Part shown: positions 24,715-37,393 of the stretch, in pieces
Position numbering within the stretch: position 1 is the first letter of the stretch
Layout: every line of letters begins with the position of its first letter
Assembly (NCBI GenBank): GCA_016758965.1
Contig: JAEPRB010000214.1
Coordinates: 1-64,000, forward strand
Origin: Circinella minor
Taxonomy: Eukaryota; Mucoromycota; Mucoromycetes; Mucorales; Lichtheimiaceae
Length of the DNA: 64,000 nt
Direction: 5' to 3'
Notes under the pieces: model-generated
Database searches by the model: none
The model's input: the letters and a program-made list of their open reading frames with translations, nothing else
What the model was told of the DNA's origin: nothing
Program-made: the position numbers and the translations under genes

Positions 24715-26521
24715 TTTCCGCCGATTCGTTATCTCAACTCAGTAACATCCCTTAATTTCTCCTTCACAAAAAACATCAACTTACTAAAAACACCTTTACG
24801 AATAATACTAAAACTACGTAATAAAGATCCCATTCAATCTGTAGATATGGAGCAATTGTGGAGCACTATTGGAAATCTAGTTAGAATGACAAGACAAATG
24901 TCAGCTGAACGACGACTAATCACATTATCTCACTCAATTACGCATTATAAACAAAAGCACATATTCAATCTTCGTAAGTTATTATTTATAATTCTATTTG
25001 CTTCTGGAATTAGTCAAACTTTAGTAACTAAAAAAATTATTATTCTTTGGGGGAATAGCCATTTACCTGCGCCGACGACGGAATAAGGCAATGAAAGTAT
25101 TAGAAAATGCTTCCAAATTTATAAATGCATATAATCCATCTTTGACGGATGATGAATTAGAAGAAAAGTGGAATCTGTTCGTACAAGAGATTATTTTTGA
25201 GCCTAGTCCAAACGCAACGGTAACCCTAGACTCCTTGAAGCAAAAATATGCACGTGAACTGCATGAACTTTATGAAAATTCGTCGAATAATAGGTATGTT
25301 TCTGCTTTTAGAGAAAGCATAAGAGATATTGATCGACCAATACATAACATTAAAATATCACACATTCTAACTGTCAAAAAAACACTACGGACCCGTTATA
25401 TTATTTTATAATTTCCAGTCGGCATGAGGATTCAGTTCAACGTTTAGAGCGTGTCCTCATGAGAAGAAATATAATCACCGTGCGTTGGGAAAAAAATTCT
25501 ATAGAATATCAGGAGGCATATACCCAAGCACAAGAGCATGATCTTGCAAAAACCAAGGCACAGCTTAAGTCGGTAATTGTTGGGAGAACAGTTTTACAAG
25601 ACCAGTTGTATCACACAGCAACACTTGGTAAAAGCTAATTTCTAAAATATCTATTTATTATAATAAGTTTAATAACGTAAACCTAACTTATACTGTATTT
25701 ATAGGTCATAAAACAAGCAAACGCTTAAAAGTAGCGATCCAAAATGTCAAAAAAACAGCAACTCCAATCTTAAATCGCTATAATACCATTTGCAGTAATC
25801 TTGGGAAGCCAGAGAACCATCGAAAGTATGAAGAGATTTGTAACCTTAATAATGATTTTTGGAATTTTACCTCAAATTTAATAAGTTTTCGAGTGCTTCG
25901 CGAGTTTATGAACAAACGTCGTGCACTAGAAGAGTTTAATATTATTAGGGTAAGTATTTTCATTGCTTTATATTTAATTTCCAATCCTATTTTTTATCAT
26001 TTTGTACGTATTATGTATACTAAACTATATTTTTTTAGACTGAGGAGAATCGATTAAAGAGCTATGCTGTGCGTCATTGTCAAGCTTTGGAAAACGTTTT
26101 GAGAAAAGAAGGTCCTTGGAGCGAAGGATGGAAAGCTCTTTTATACAGCCGTTTAGTAGAAGCAGAAAACTTCTATTATAATGTATATGGTACTACTTGG
26201 GAACGCAACATATCTATCCCAAGAAATATATTAGTAGGAGAGGCAGTTGATATATATGACGTAACTGTTGAAGAAAAAGAAGTAGAAGAGGAGGGCGTGA
26301 ATGAGGAGGATGTTCAGCATAATGACATCACTCAATCGAATTATTTATATGATAAAATTGAAAATGGAATTGCGAACGATGTAGAAGATGATGTATATCA
26401 AGAAGATGAACTTACTAGCTTAGTCTACTTTCTTTATTTCCTTAATTGCCGCTTAGATTATATCTTCATAACATCCCTACTTTTCGAAAATAAATTATCT
26501 TTTACAAAAAAAAAAGTATGA
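24715..26521 (+). mobile_element. KDZ-like transposase, C-terminal half, intact reading frame
   Basis: Five exon blocks (about 24715-24973, 25059-25293, 25419-25627, 25705-25949 and 26039-26521) join in phase with GT-AG introns and no stop, giving roughly 470 aa. The segment DMEQLWSTIGNLVRMTRQMS, then LRRRRNKAMKVLENA, a long helical Lys/Glu-rich region and FMNKRRALEEFNIIRTEENR match, as I remember them, the region downstream of the catalytic core in KDZ (Kyakuja-Dileera-Zisupton) transposases of Mucorales. The N-terminal Cys clusters and catalytic KDZ residues are absent. In the exon-1 frame a TAA lies exactly at the boundary with the MITE end at 24700. So this is either a truncated relic or a fragment kept open by chance or selection. 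The acidic C-terminal tail (EEKEVEEEGVNEED) is unremarkable. Confidence 0.6.
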
Positions 26522-28355
26522 ACTAGATGTTGCTGGTGATAATGATCTCCACGTATAAACCAAAATCTATGGATATTTATTCTTACCTATACGTACTTAT
26601 AAACTTTTTTTTTTCTACGTACTATTTTACTTTTATATGTTTACTTTTATGTCATTTAATTTAACAATATATTTCTTATATAAATTTTCTAAGATTATAT
26701 GCTTTATACTTATTTATATTTAATAGTTTTATTACGTATACAACATATATTATTGATTTTTAATAAAAAAGATGTATTTGTTTGATATAATGCTACGAAA
26801 TCAATTAAGTATGAAAAATGCAAAAAAGCAACGTACGTAGCAACCAAAAAAGGTGAAACTGCACTACATGTTGCAATCTATGAAAGTTAAGGGTTCGAAT
26901 TTAGATTCATTTTGAGCAGTGAACAACCCTTAAACAAATTGCGTTCCTATGCGCCTGTTTGAGATTTAACTTGAAGCAAAATCCCATACTCGGGATGCAA
27001 CAGGGTCTTCTTGTATATATTCACTCAAACTATGACCACGCAAGAAGCGTGTTTGTTAATAAAAAATAAATAAAGTTTGTTGTTTAGCAATTATTGTCAT
27101 GGTGAACGAATTTCAAAATTTTGGCATGAATTGTTCCGTTTCTATACGTATATAGTTTTTAAGGTCTTAATTTATCAATTTTCTTCTTAACTAAATGGCA
27201 GTTTTTTTTATGCTCGCTTGCTTCTTTTTTTTTTTTTGACTCAGGTGGTATGATATTCTTTATCTTCGTACATGAAAACGACACAGATATACATAACTGA
27301 TACACTCGCCACACTACTTTTATAACATTGGAATTGGTTATGACAGATCTTTATGGTCTACACACTATACAGTAGTATTGCTGAAACACCTTATGTTTCT
27401 TGTTGCTCCTGTATGTCAAGAATTGGGAATATAAATAACTTGATTGTATATCTTTGTTGCTAATATCTTAGTGTTGAACCATTAGCACTATTAAAATGCG
27501 AATCATTGACATTCAGCTGACATGTCATTGTGGATAGGGTAGATTATTTACCCGGTCAAAGCAAGTTATTTAATTGGCTGAGCGGCCCGATTTTTGGGTC
27601 TAACAAAAAACCATCTTCCCGTTCCTGACTCTTTTTTTTTATCTGTCTTTTGTTTTTCTCTTTAATGAGTCTTATATATACTTTTTCTGTATATTCTATC
27701 CTTCTTACTATATTTTCTATTTTTATTTCGTAATTTTTTTTATGTATGTATTTTTTTTTACGTACGTATTTTTTTTTACGTACGTAGCACGAATGGCATC
27801 CCAAAAGACGAATTATAACCATGGTCAAACAACTACTCACTGGGGAAGTTGGGTTCCTGACACAATTGTGTCACCCCTACGTAACCTTTTTTCTTTCTTT
27901 TAAAGTTACGGCCAAGACCATTGCTATATTTAATACGTATATTATCTATTATTATGATATCTTTATATTTCTCTCGTAATTTTATTAAATTAATCAGAAA
28001 ATAAACTTTCGAGCGATTGAATTTTCGAACGCTTTCGTTTTTTTTTTTTTGTCAGGAAATAAAAAAAGTGTTGTCTTCTTTTTTTTTTTTTGTATAAAAA
28101 CGTTCTACAATTAATATTTTGTCATGTCTATACACTAAATAATTGTTTATGTAAACTAGTGTATGGAATCTAAAATGAAAAATTATATTACTAGTTGGAA
28201 TGACGACATTTGTTTTGATAACTAATTATTTGATACAGGATTTCAAAATTATGTAATTAAAAAAAAAACAACTGACAACTTTTTTTTTTCCTTTATGATA
28301 TAAAAAAAAATTATATATATATATAAAACTAAATAAAAAAAAATCTAATATAAAA
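26522..28355. other. Intergenic, degenerate DNA
   Basis: No gene recognised. AT-rich DNA with T homopolymers and several ACGTACGT motifs (27760-27790). The GGTTCGAATTT near 26890 is not part of a tRNA. Confidence 0.45.
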
Positions 28356-30286
28356 CTATTGAATGTACACTGCTCTACGAATATAACGTTGTGGTTTTGG
28401 TGGTTTACCATACACAGGTTCAGGAATGCCTATATAATCATCATCATTATTAGTTAATCCATATATATGAAGTTCTTGAAATGTAACAATAAAACGCGAG
28501 AGAAATACCGAAGCTGTGAATAGAGAGAAATAAAATAAAATAAAATAATACTTACGTAAAACGTCATTATAAATACTGGTTACAGTTTCATCCCATACTT
28601 GACGGAAGAATGAAACACCACGGGGTTGAAGATTGTGTTGTGCTGCAATAGACTTGGCATCAAAACCTTCTCTCTTATCAACCTTAATGTCAACCTTTTC
28701 ACTACCATTATTGGGTTGTTCATAAGCAATCAATGTGTAACGATGATATTTGGTACCCTTTTGTGGATGAGGAGGAACATAGTCCAGCACAGTATCTCCT
28801 CCAACTACTGTTGATTCCGTTGCTGATAATGGAACATTTGTTCTAATAATAATAATGAATATAGTATTTCAATTTGGTGAGTTGCTAAGGTTGGAAAATA
28901 GTGTTCCCATAACTACTAAAAACTTAAACTCACATTAACCAATGACAATGTTGTTGATAAGTTTTGTTGGCAACATCAGGCGAATCTATTTACAATAAGA
29001 TTACTCAAATTAGCAAAATCAAAATATAGAATCACTCATTTTTTTCCCCATGTCCAATCCTCTTCACTGGAAATAGTGTATGTATCTACCTGGATCCACG
29101 AAAAGTAAGGTGTATAATCGTTTATCGGTATGGAAGTTAGTAACGTCAACTTTTGGTACTTCAATGGTCTAAATCATGTGAATAAGGAAAACAAAAGAAA
29201 AAAAGTTTAATCCATGTTAAAAAAAATAATAATTTGTGTATCCAACCGTATTTTCCATCTTTCCATTATAGTGTTCTTCAATTGAATAGTTGATCCCACC
29301 ACCGACTAATTTTTCTTTTTCTTTATATACCTGTTCTGGTTTTGTGAAAACACCAGGTTCAACTGGACCTTCTTGTCCCTTCAATTGAATATTAACTTCA
29401 ACAGTTGGTACCAAACCTAAAGGAAGCAAATCAGGAGTGACATTCATTTGACTGACACGTTGTAACAATTGTTTACGAGGTGTCTTTTCGAATTGTTTTT
29501 GACGCAAATATCGATAAACAGGTCGTTCCATATCCACTAAATCATATGTAATAATATCCAAAATTATTTTAGTATCACATATAAATTATTATTTTTTTAT
29601 CCATACTATTTTTGTTCTTTGTTGTTTTTGTTGAAAACGTCGTAAATAATAATAATATATCGAATATCCAAGCTTACAATTGCCATTTGAAAAGTTACGT
29701 CGAATTTCGGGATCATTCAATTCTGACTTGACTTGTAAATCAAACTTGACTGCATTCAAGGCTGAAAGTTGTGCTGTTTGTGTAGGTGTATTACCTATAT
29801 ATAGTTTTTTTTTTTTAATAAAAAAAAGTATATTAACAATTTGGTTTTTTTTTGGTGAAACCTCAAAAAAAAAGGGCGAGGGGAGAAGAAAAAAAAAAAG
29901 GAGTTTACCCTTCTTAACACGGGTTATTTCCTTGTCAACTCGTTCAAGCATTTTTAATCGTTCTTTTTTATCAACTTCGATAAGACTAAGTGCTTCTTCA
30001 TAAGCTGTACGATATCCACTTTGTTGTGTTGCTTCAGTTGACGCGTGTCGAGTAGCCTATTGTATATATGATATAAAGTTTAAAATGTCAAAAAAATAAA
30101 AACCCACCACCACATATTTATATTATATATATAAAACTATAGTTTCCGAAAGACGATCGAACTAAATAGAAGATATGTTTAAAATTACTTTTTTATTAGT
30201 AACTTAAAACTTACAGAAGCCATTCTCGAAGGCATGGAACGTAAACCATGGTTTGTTGCTGCTCGTTTTGCCCACGCGCCAAACAT
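28356..30286 (-). CDS. MRPL35: Mitochondrial ribosomal protein mL38 (yeast MRPL35)
   Basis: Eight exons read leftward (30286-30215, 30056-29909, 29794-29678, 29536-29247, 29168-29090, 28985-28934, 28842-28556 and 28513-28356) join to 400 aa. A basic presequence (MFGAWAKRAATNHGLRS) is followed by a helical region with LERVDKEITRVKKG, then the signature DMERPVYRYLRQKQFEKTPR and LQRVSQMNVTPDLLPLGLVP. A phosphatidylethanolamine-binding-protein-like fold follows (YTLLFVDPDSPDV, HCHWL, DYVPPHPQKGTKYHRY), with EPVYGKPPKPQRYI at the end. The PEBP-like fold with this leader is specific to mL38, a structural protein of the mitoribosome large subunit. All seven introns restore conserved residues. The start lies 239 bp from the start of mL44 on the other strand. 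Confidence 0.92.
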
Positions 30287-30525
30287 TATGTTTTATTTTT
30301 TTATAAAGTTATTCAAAAACTGAGTGGAAGGGGGTTAGAGTTTCCGAATATAATTGCCTCACTATTTACAAAGTCAAAGCCACCCAATTGTCAGTCAGCC
30401 CTTACCCCTCCAAAAAGTTGTCCAAGCAATATACAACCAGACAAAAAAAAAAGCACCGCCCTTTCTATTTTGTTTCTCTAACCTTTTTTTTTTTATTCTA
30501 TACACTTTTAATAATAAAATAAATA
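30287..30525. promoter_or_regulatory. Shared divergent promoter region of mL38 and mL44
   Basis: The 239 bp between the two divergent start codons must carry both promoters. It contains an AAGGGGGTTAG block near 30329 and its rough mirror TTACCCCTCC near 30403, plus a CCAAT-like CCCAATTG near 30384. The partly symmetrical layout could serve both directions. No known regulator site is proven. Confidence 0.55.
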
Positions 30526-31733
30526 ATGATTGGCGCATTATCCAGAGCTCGTTGTCAAACTACTTCATTACGATGCGTTCGAGGTTAGACTTTGAAGAAA
30601 GAAACAGCTCAATAATTAAATGTCAATTAACCTTTTGTTTCGTGTCACCCATTTCCTTTATTTCTTTTATTTTATTTTATAACAGCAACTCGTGTTATGG
30701 CTTTTCACGCAAAAACACCTGCCTTGAACGAACAACAAGAACTTCCACCTAACGTTTCAACAGCAAACAACAACTCCACTTTAGCCGCATTCGGTGCTCG
30801 TTTAGGTATTCAATCACTCAACCCTTCACTTTTGGAACAAGCCGTGACACATGGCGATGCAACCAACTTGACATATCTCGGTAACGTATTATATATTCGC
30901 GAACAACAGCCAATAATTTTTTTTAAAAAAAAAAGACGAAACGAGACGAACATACATTTACACAATATATAATGAATTAAAACTAATATTCATATATGTT
31001 ATTAGGCAAACGTGTCCTCGGCCTTTACGCGACAGAATATCTTCATACCAAGTATCCATCGATGCATATGTCTGCTTTTCAACAAATCTTGAAAAAATAT
31101 ATTGGATATAAATCACTTTCACATATCGGTAATCAAGTTGGATTACAGGATGTTGTACGTTGGAATCGTGAAGAAGATAAAACTTTGGTTCACTCATCCG
31201 TACTTGCTGAATGTTTTAACGCTTTGGTCGGTGCTATTTATCAGGAACAAGGTCCCGAAGCTGCCAAAAAATTTGTACATGCACATATCCTTTCCCGTGA
31301 ACTTGATGTACGACCCTTTTTGAAATTGGAAAACCCAAAGCGATATTTGTCAGCATTGTTGAAGAAGACAAACCAAGAACGAGCAGTATCACGTATTCTT
31401 TCTGAAACAGGTCGTCTTTCTAGCTCTCCTGTATTTGTAGTAGGTGTATTTTCTGGTGAAAACAAGTTGGGTGAAGGATTCGGAAGTTCATTAAAGATGG
31501 CAGAACATCGGGTAAGTGAAAAATAAATAAATATAAGAAATTTCTTCTTTCTTTCGTTGTTATGTGTATGTCAGAGAATGAAAGATATTAAGTGATAATT
31601 TGTATAGGCTTGTCAAGATGCGCTGGCGTCATACTATGGCAAGGAAGAAAAGGATTTTGTATTACCATCAGATGCTGATCATGTCGATAATTATAAACCC
31701 CCCGTTTTGGGATCAACCGAAGCTATTGTTTAA
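30526..31733 (+). CDS. MRPL3: Mitochondrial ribosomal protein mL44 (yeast MRPL3), inactive RNase III fold
   Basis: Exons 30526-30583, 30686-30880, 31006-31511 and 31608-31733 join to 294 aa. A presequence (MIGALSRARCQTTSLRCVRG) precedes an RNase III-like domain. Where active enzymes have the catalytic signature E-x-x-x-F-L-G-D, this protein reads NLTYLGKRVLGLYATEYL, and at the second site it reads LAECFNALVGAIYQEQG, so the metal-binding acidic residues are replaced. A dsRNA-binding-like region follows (VFVVGVFSGENKLGEGFGSS, then ACQDALASYY). This inactive RNase III plus dsRBD architecture is that of mL44, which binds 21S/16S rRNA in the large subunit. All joins are in phase. Confidence 0.92.
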
Positions 31734-32661
31734 TATATATAAAGTATAGAATTTATAATTTCTTTTTGTTTTTTTGTGCATCCTATTTTTTTCCCTCCTC
31801 CTTTCATCACCTTTTTTTTCTAAATAATATATACAACAAGCTCTTATCCATGTATTTCTTTGACTTCTTTTCTCATTGTTATCATTACGATTGTTGTTAG
31901 TTCGAGTTATGAACAAAAATCATATTGTTAATAAGAATTTTAAAGAGTTTAAATTGAGGAAGCTAAGAACCATAAATTCAGAACGAGATAGAAATAAATG
32001 AACAATATCAACAGGAACATAGGCAGTAGAGCATGACGGTTAACTCAGATCCAGATACTGAAGAGAGATATGTTACACAAAATATGGTAGACAAAATAAA
32101 TATTTTTAGTTTAAAAGCATAATGCACCGAACAATCTAAGGGGAACGTTGGAGAAAATATGTTTTTGTTGCATGAATACAATACATATTCCGATCTACAC
32201 CCATACACTTAATGCGTATTTGTAAGCTAAAGTACTTTCTCTAGGGTATGGGTAAGACAAGAAAAAAAAAACTGTAGTTGAGGAGATAGTGTTCAATTAG
32301 AGGATGATATTATGACTGTTCCTTACTGTATACTGCGCGATCATTATATGTTCATAACGAACACAAATTTCTATTACCAATATGACAAAGCCTTCAAGTA
32401 CATATCTGAGCATCACATTATTACGTACTTTTTTATATTCTTCGGATCGTGGTACTTTTAAATATCAAATTTATAGGATGCAGTTAATGATATTTGAAGT
32501 TTTACCTTGCGTGCACCGGTAAAATCATTTGGGTCACTTTATATTACAAATAGTGCTGAATAACTTTAACTAACAGTTCAAGACCGTTAATAATATTTTT
32601 TAAGAGGTTGGAGAAGATGAAACGACCAGATGGATTAATTAGTAGGTTTGATTATAACATA
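31734..32661. other. Intergenic spacer between mL44 and the SDF2-like gene
   Basis: The genes are convergent. The spacer is AT-rich, with no recognised gene or RNA. Confidence 0.5.
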
Positions 32662-34002
32662 TTAAACACCATATAGACCAGCGTCTTGTCGTGAGTGAAT
32701 ACCTTTTACTTTTTCACGGCGTTTTTCTTGCTGTAATAGATATATTGCGAACAATCCAACATATGACTAAACTCTTTATTGTTCTTTCATACAATAAAAA
32801 GTGTAGTGTTAACAATTTATTCCGTAATTAAATGTATAATTCTAATATATAATTTTATTATTATTTATTTAAATGGTTCTATTTTGTGTTGTCTGCAAAA
32901 TAAATACCCTCCTATTTATATTTAATAACAAAAAAATGTAATTGTTAAGTTAATATAATTTTCCATTTTCATTGTGTTATATCATTTTATCCCTCTCTTA
33001 AAAAAGTTATATTATTCAACATGTATACCTGTGCTATCCAATATGTCGATTTTGATGAAGATTTTGTCGCTGCTACCTCTAATTGACCAGGAATTGGTTG
33101 ACCATATTGATGATTAGTACTGGAACTCAAATAAGCTTTACTCTCAGTATGTAATAATTGAATTGGTGCTTCTCGAGTCCAATATTTTCCAGATGAACAT
33201 CCTACTTTCCAATCATCACCTATTGTATTTATATTTTAGTGATATTTCATGCATTACATATATGAGAGGCTTTTTTTTTTTGGAATATATTCTTACCAGT
33301 ATCTTCACCATCAAAACAACTCACTTCTTGTTGTCGTGATAATGGTGATGAATGTAAATGGCTATGAAGATAATTCTTTGTGTTGGCATGACGTAAACGA
33401 ATAGTTGATCCACATGGGACTGGTTCTCTATATAAATATATACATATTATTTCCATCCATAAGTACGACTTTCTGTATTACCTTTTCTCGTTATAAGTGT
33501 ATGACACTATATATCAAAATATAAAGAAAATCATGCATACCCTCGTTTACATTGTTTTCCTAAACTTGCACGTACAAGCCAAAAACTATTACCATCGTCT
33601 GCTTCAGGAAAAGCTGTAATAGATTGTTGTCCTGATCCACTTCCTAATAATAATTAAAATTTTCCCTTTTTTTCTTAATATACACAATACAGTATAGTTT
33701 ATTTTTTAAAGTAAAATAGAATGCTATGTTATGTCAATATAGTATATACAAGAGAGAAAATTGCACGTAAGGACTTACCATAAGAAACACCATGAGAATG
33801 AAGTTTAAAACCAGAAGGTTGATGTGTAAGTTTGATCGTGCTGCCACATGTTACTTTTTCAAAACCTGTTGTAAACATTTTTAGTGAATGAAGAAAATAT
33901 TCAATGACTTGCTATCAATTTATTACCATCCTCAAGATCAACAGCACCAGAAGCTACAGCAACAAAGCAGACGAAGGCGGATGCTAGACAACTCAGTTTC
34001 AT
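32662..34002 (-). CDS. SDF2-like ER-lumen protein with MIR domains
   Basis: Six exons read leftward (34002-33927, 33865-33779, 33643-33541, 33427-33297, 33219-33029 and 32730-32662) give 218 aa, the usual size for SDF2. A signal peptide (MKLSCLASAFVCFVAVASGA) is followed by three MIR repeats: VTCGSTIKLTHQPSGFKLHS, then PCGSTIRLRHANTKNYLHSH, then APIQLLHTESKAYLSSS. SDF2 proteins share these repeats with protein O-mannosyltransferases and act in ER protein quality control. The last exon (EKRREKVKGIHSRQDAGLYG) lies beyond a 298-nt intron and is the least certain part; an alternative acceptor at about 32898 would end the protein after seven extra residues. No C-terminal HDEL-type retrieval signal is present in either version. 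Confidence 0.85.
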
Positions 34003-34110
34003 GATGAAGTTGCTGTATGATATTATAAAGCGGAGTGCGTGTGTATGATGAAAAGGGGAAAAAAAAAGATCAAAAAAAGAAGAAGCGCGTTATGCTTGAA
34101 TTTTGGCCGA

Positions 34111-34116
34111 CACGTG
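34111..34116. promoter_or_regulatory. CACGTG palindrome upstream of the SDF2-like gene
   Basis: CACGTG, in the context GCCGACACGTGCAAT, lies 109 bp upstream of the start codon. It is an E-box and also resembles the ACGTG core bound by Hac1/XBP1-type bZIP factors in the unfolded protein response. SDF2 genes are ER-stress induced in other organisms, so this is a plausible but unproven site. Confidence 0.35.
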
Positions 34117-34534
34117 CAATCCATTTTTCAAAGTAGAAAAAAAAGTCTATTTTTTTTGTGTACTAATTTGTGTGTTTTTGTATATTGACAACTTGAAAAA
34201 TCATACATGGATCCTATAGAGCCATACACATTCACAAACTACATATGAGAACGTGTGTTGGTCAAAGTTGAGCTTCCTCCTAGAATTTTTGTCCTTGAAA
34301 TCCAAGACAAATACATGATTTTGGCATGGACTGAAAAGTCATTTCATCCTCTGGTGGTGTTTACTATCTTGCCCTACAAGTGTATCTATGCATCAATAAT
34401 AAGTTTATGGTCTGTTTTATTCGAACTTTAGTAGTACGATGATAATGACTTAACTTATTGGAATTACAATGACAAAATTTAAAAACAATCATCATATTGT
34501 ACATTTACATCAGATTATCGAGTAAAAATTATAA

Positions 34535-34873
34535 CTACACGTTTAAAAATCATTTATACATAATGTACATAAAAGGCAGCAGGATAGTAAAACACAATCA
34601 ATGCGAGCACCAAAGACAACTTTGTAGTTGTTGTCGTCACGAGTGTCCTACTATAATTGGATTATTTTTTTTTTTTTATTTGGTCTCCTTTTTTTTTCTC
34701 ATAAAACTTTATCATACATCTTTGTTATATATGATATATTGTACGTAAACTTATATTAACTTTGGTATTATCTAAAATTCCTGTTCAATTATTCATTCAA
34801 AATTCAGTTGCATTTTTCTTACATTCCATAACTTTTTTTCTTTTTAGAAGAAAATCAAGATAATAATGTTGAC
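34535..34873 (+). repeat. Dispersed repeat, left copy (inverted relative to 54521-54875)
   Basis: This roughly 340-bp segment matches the reverse complement of 54521-54875 at high but not perfect identity. Shared blocks include ATGCGAGCACCAAAGACAAC, CTATAATTGGATT, TTATATATGATATATTGTAC and TTACATTCCATAACTTTTT. Small indels separate the copies. No coding function is clear. Confidence 0.8.
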
Positions 34874-35523
34874 TGATCGTACAAAATGGCAAAGTTACTT
34901 ATGCTACTTACGAGCACCTACCTACTTATTCTGATCGTTTGATCTTTATGAGTGTTTGTAAAGCATTTTGATTTTCCTCAATGGTGTGGGTTTCGGGACA
35001 ACACAATCTTAAAAAGTCAACACAGCAGATATGCGTCTTTTGACTTTTACAAAGAAAAAAAAATCTTTTTGATGTTTAAACATTTACTTGTTGGACATAT
35101 AAACGTTTACTGTGATGGCCCTTCGTTTCCGGTGTTGAATGTTATCATTGTACGTTTTCTCAAACAATTCAAGCAAACTGAAAGAAATCGTATTTGATGA
35201 AAAAATACAGAAATTTCTGAAAAAAGAATGTTGGTGACGTAAAGGTCACTTTTGCAAATATACATGGACTACGTAACAAGGAAGAAGTTGTTCGGTCGCT
35301 AAACAATGCTCCTACTACAGACGTACCATCCTTCTCAAATATATTGAAACGTTCAGTGGATGGATTTGTACGAGACATCCCCTGGTTTGAAAGAGAACTT
35401 CTTTTTGCATTATAAAAGAAGAAAGCTAGAAGCAGTCGATCAAGGTAAAACTACTCAGTACGTAACCCTATTTTTTTGTAAACTTGTGAACAGTGTCTTA
35501 TCATATCATTCTTTTGATGTACA
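34874..35523 (+). other. Degenerate coding-like fragment
   Basis: About 35229-35419 reads without a stop as VGDVKVTFANIHGLRNKEEV, then SFSNILKRSVDGFVRDIPWF. Codon use looks coding, but I do not recognise the family and the surrounding sequence has stops. It is probably a relic exon of a repetitive gene. Confidence 0.3.
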
Positions 35524-35525
35524 TA

Positions 35526-35641
35526 CAGTTGAACTCCGTTTTTTTTTTTTTTTTTTGCACAGGTGGGACTTGGCTCGAAAGTAGTGCAAAAAGCGGGGAG
35601 GAGGTGCAAAAATAGAGGGTGCAAAAATCAAGGTTTTACTG
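35526..35641. mobile_element. 116-bp TA-flanked MITE
   Basis: Begins CAGTTGAACTCCGTTTTT and ends with the complement of CAGTAAAACCTTGATTTTT, with TA on each side (35524-35525 and 35642-35643). The interior has direct copies of a TGCAAAAA-type motif near the right end (TGCAAAAAGCGGGG, GGTGCAAAAATAG and GGTGCAAAAATC). The same motifs occur at 24663-24700 and 41983-42100, so this is a small multi-copy family. Confidence 0.75.
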
Positions 35642-37393
35642 TACTCGTTAGGAGAATGTCTACCCATTACGCACACACACAAAACTTCCCAAGGCATTGG
35701 ACAACCTTGTGACCAAGGATTCGAGCTGTTATATCATTAGAGATGAATTCAATTCATCCGCCTCTTTTGCAAATAGAACATGAAGTACCGCTGTTTAATT
35801 AGATATCACAATTATATGACAAGTTAAAAGGTTGGTTGAGTTTATTATTCTCGGCGATAAGCATTGAATCTGAGTCACCCGTTTTAATTTTTTTCTTATC
35901 GAATAACAGATCTCTTGACGATTGTGCTCATAAAAACTTCATCAACGCGTATAACTCACATCCAAAAAACCAAAATTCTTCAACACAACGACTTTGGTAC
36001 TCCGTACTACCAGTTACAGTTATAAGATGAGGAACTGTTGAAATACTAGTTGCGACAGGATACTATGGTGCCAAAGAGCATACAATCAAGACAGCTTTTT
36101 GCGGTAGCTCTATCCCGGTGGAAATGGGTGAATCATTACAGCGTTGGAAGTTAAATTTGCAAATTTAAGTTATTAGTCTACAAAAATGGGATACGTAGTT
36201 ACAAATTTGAATTCAAGATTGCCAACCTTTGGATCAAGCACTTATTGACGTTTTTGGGACAACTATGTGGTAAGCGAAAAAAAAAATAACAAAATAACAA
36301 ATATTATTACCTTCGTTTGGATCATATTCATTTTTATTATCTGGTAGCTTATATTTATTGGATACACAGCCTATTTTCAAATAGTGGCCCACTTTCATTT
36401 TTGATGCCCAAATTTAACTTTCAACGCTGTACCCAAAAATAATGGATTTGTTGTCACAACACCTGCCGGTGGCATGTCATTCATTCGAGCGGTTCGATTG
36501 TTGAGAGATTACTCGAAAAGACATACTTTCCGCACCTGGTCTTTCGAGTCCGCACAATTTGTTGATGGTGATTTTCGCGCTGCGCATCCTCTACCATATG
36601 ACCAACATTTCACCCGCGAAAACGCAAAGTATTCAACATTGGGTGATCTAATCAGTTGTATTCCCATCTGTCTAACTTGTCACAAGGTATATACAAAACA
36701 CCACCAACAGAAAGCTTTGGACTTGTTGCTTTAGAACGACAATATACAACAAGGGATACAGCAAGTTAAAAAGACAGGTTTGATGAATCAATTACCCGGT
36801 GATACCACATTTGAATTATGACCAGTCGAATAGAACTGTGGATAATATAGAACAACGAATCCATCAAAACATTTACAAAAAAATTCTCGAACATGTTGCG
36901 CTCAAAGGGCATACTCTGACCGATAACTACATTAAGGAATGTTCAGAGCTTTCTATAATAATTAAAACATGGGGATATGTTTATGAAGAATTTTTTGGTT
37001 ATAATCAAAAATTATTTATCCAATGGGGCGACACAATTTCTCCAACTTCAGACCAGCCTCAGACCAACCTAGGTCCAGCCTCAGACCAACCTAGGTCCAA
37101 CTTAGGTCCAACATGCAAACAATCAAGACTGAACTGTAAGCTTGATTTCCGAATCATATCTACCGAGGATGACAGCAGCTTCGATCCTATCGCTGGTGAA
37201 GCGGCAAAAACAACAGCAACAACGCCCAGTAAATATTACAACGACAAGTTGAAGTCTGTGTTAGCAACAAAATCTATTATTTCAAAATTACAAAAAAGGA
37301 AATTTTGAAGCTGCGCCTTCTTTGTTATGGCATATTTAACAGACCCATTTTAACCTGAAAGACTATTATACAGCCTTGAACACGCATACTACC

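Noticed and set aside
26885..26905. GGGTTCGAATTT, possible tRNA T-arm
   Set aside because: The flanking sequence does not fold into a cloverleaf and has no B-box spacing to an A-box.
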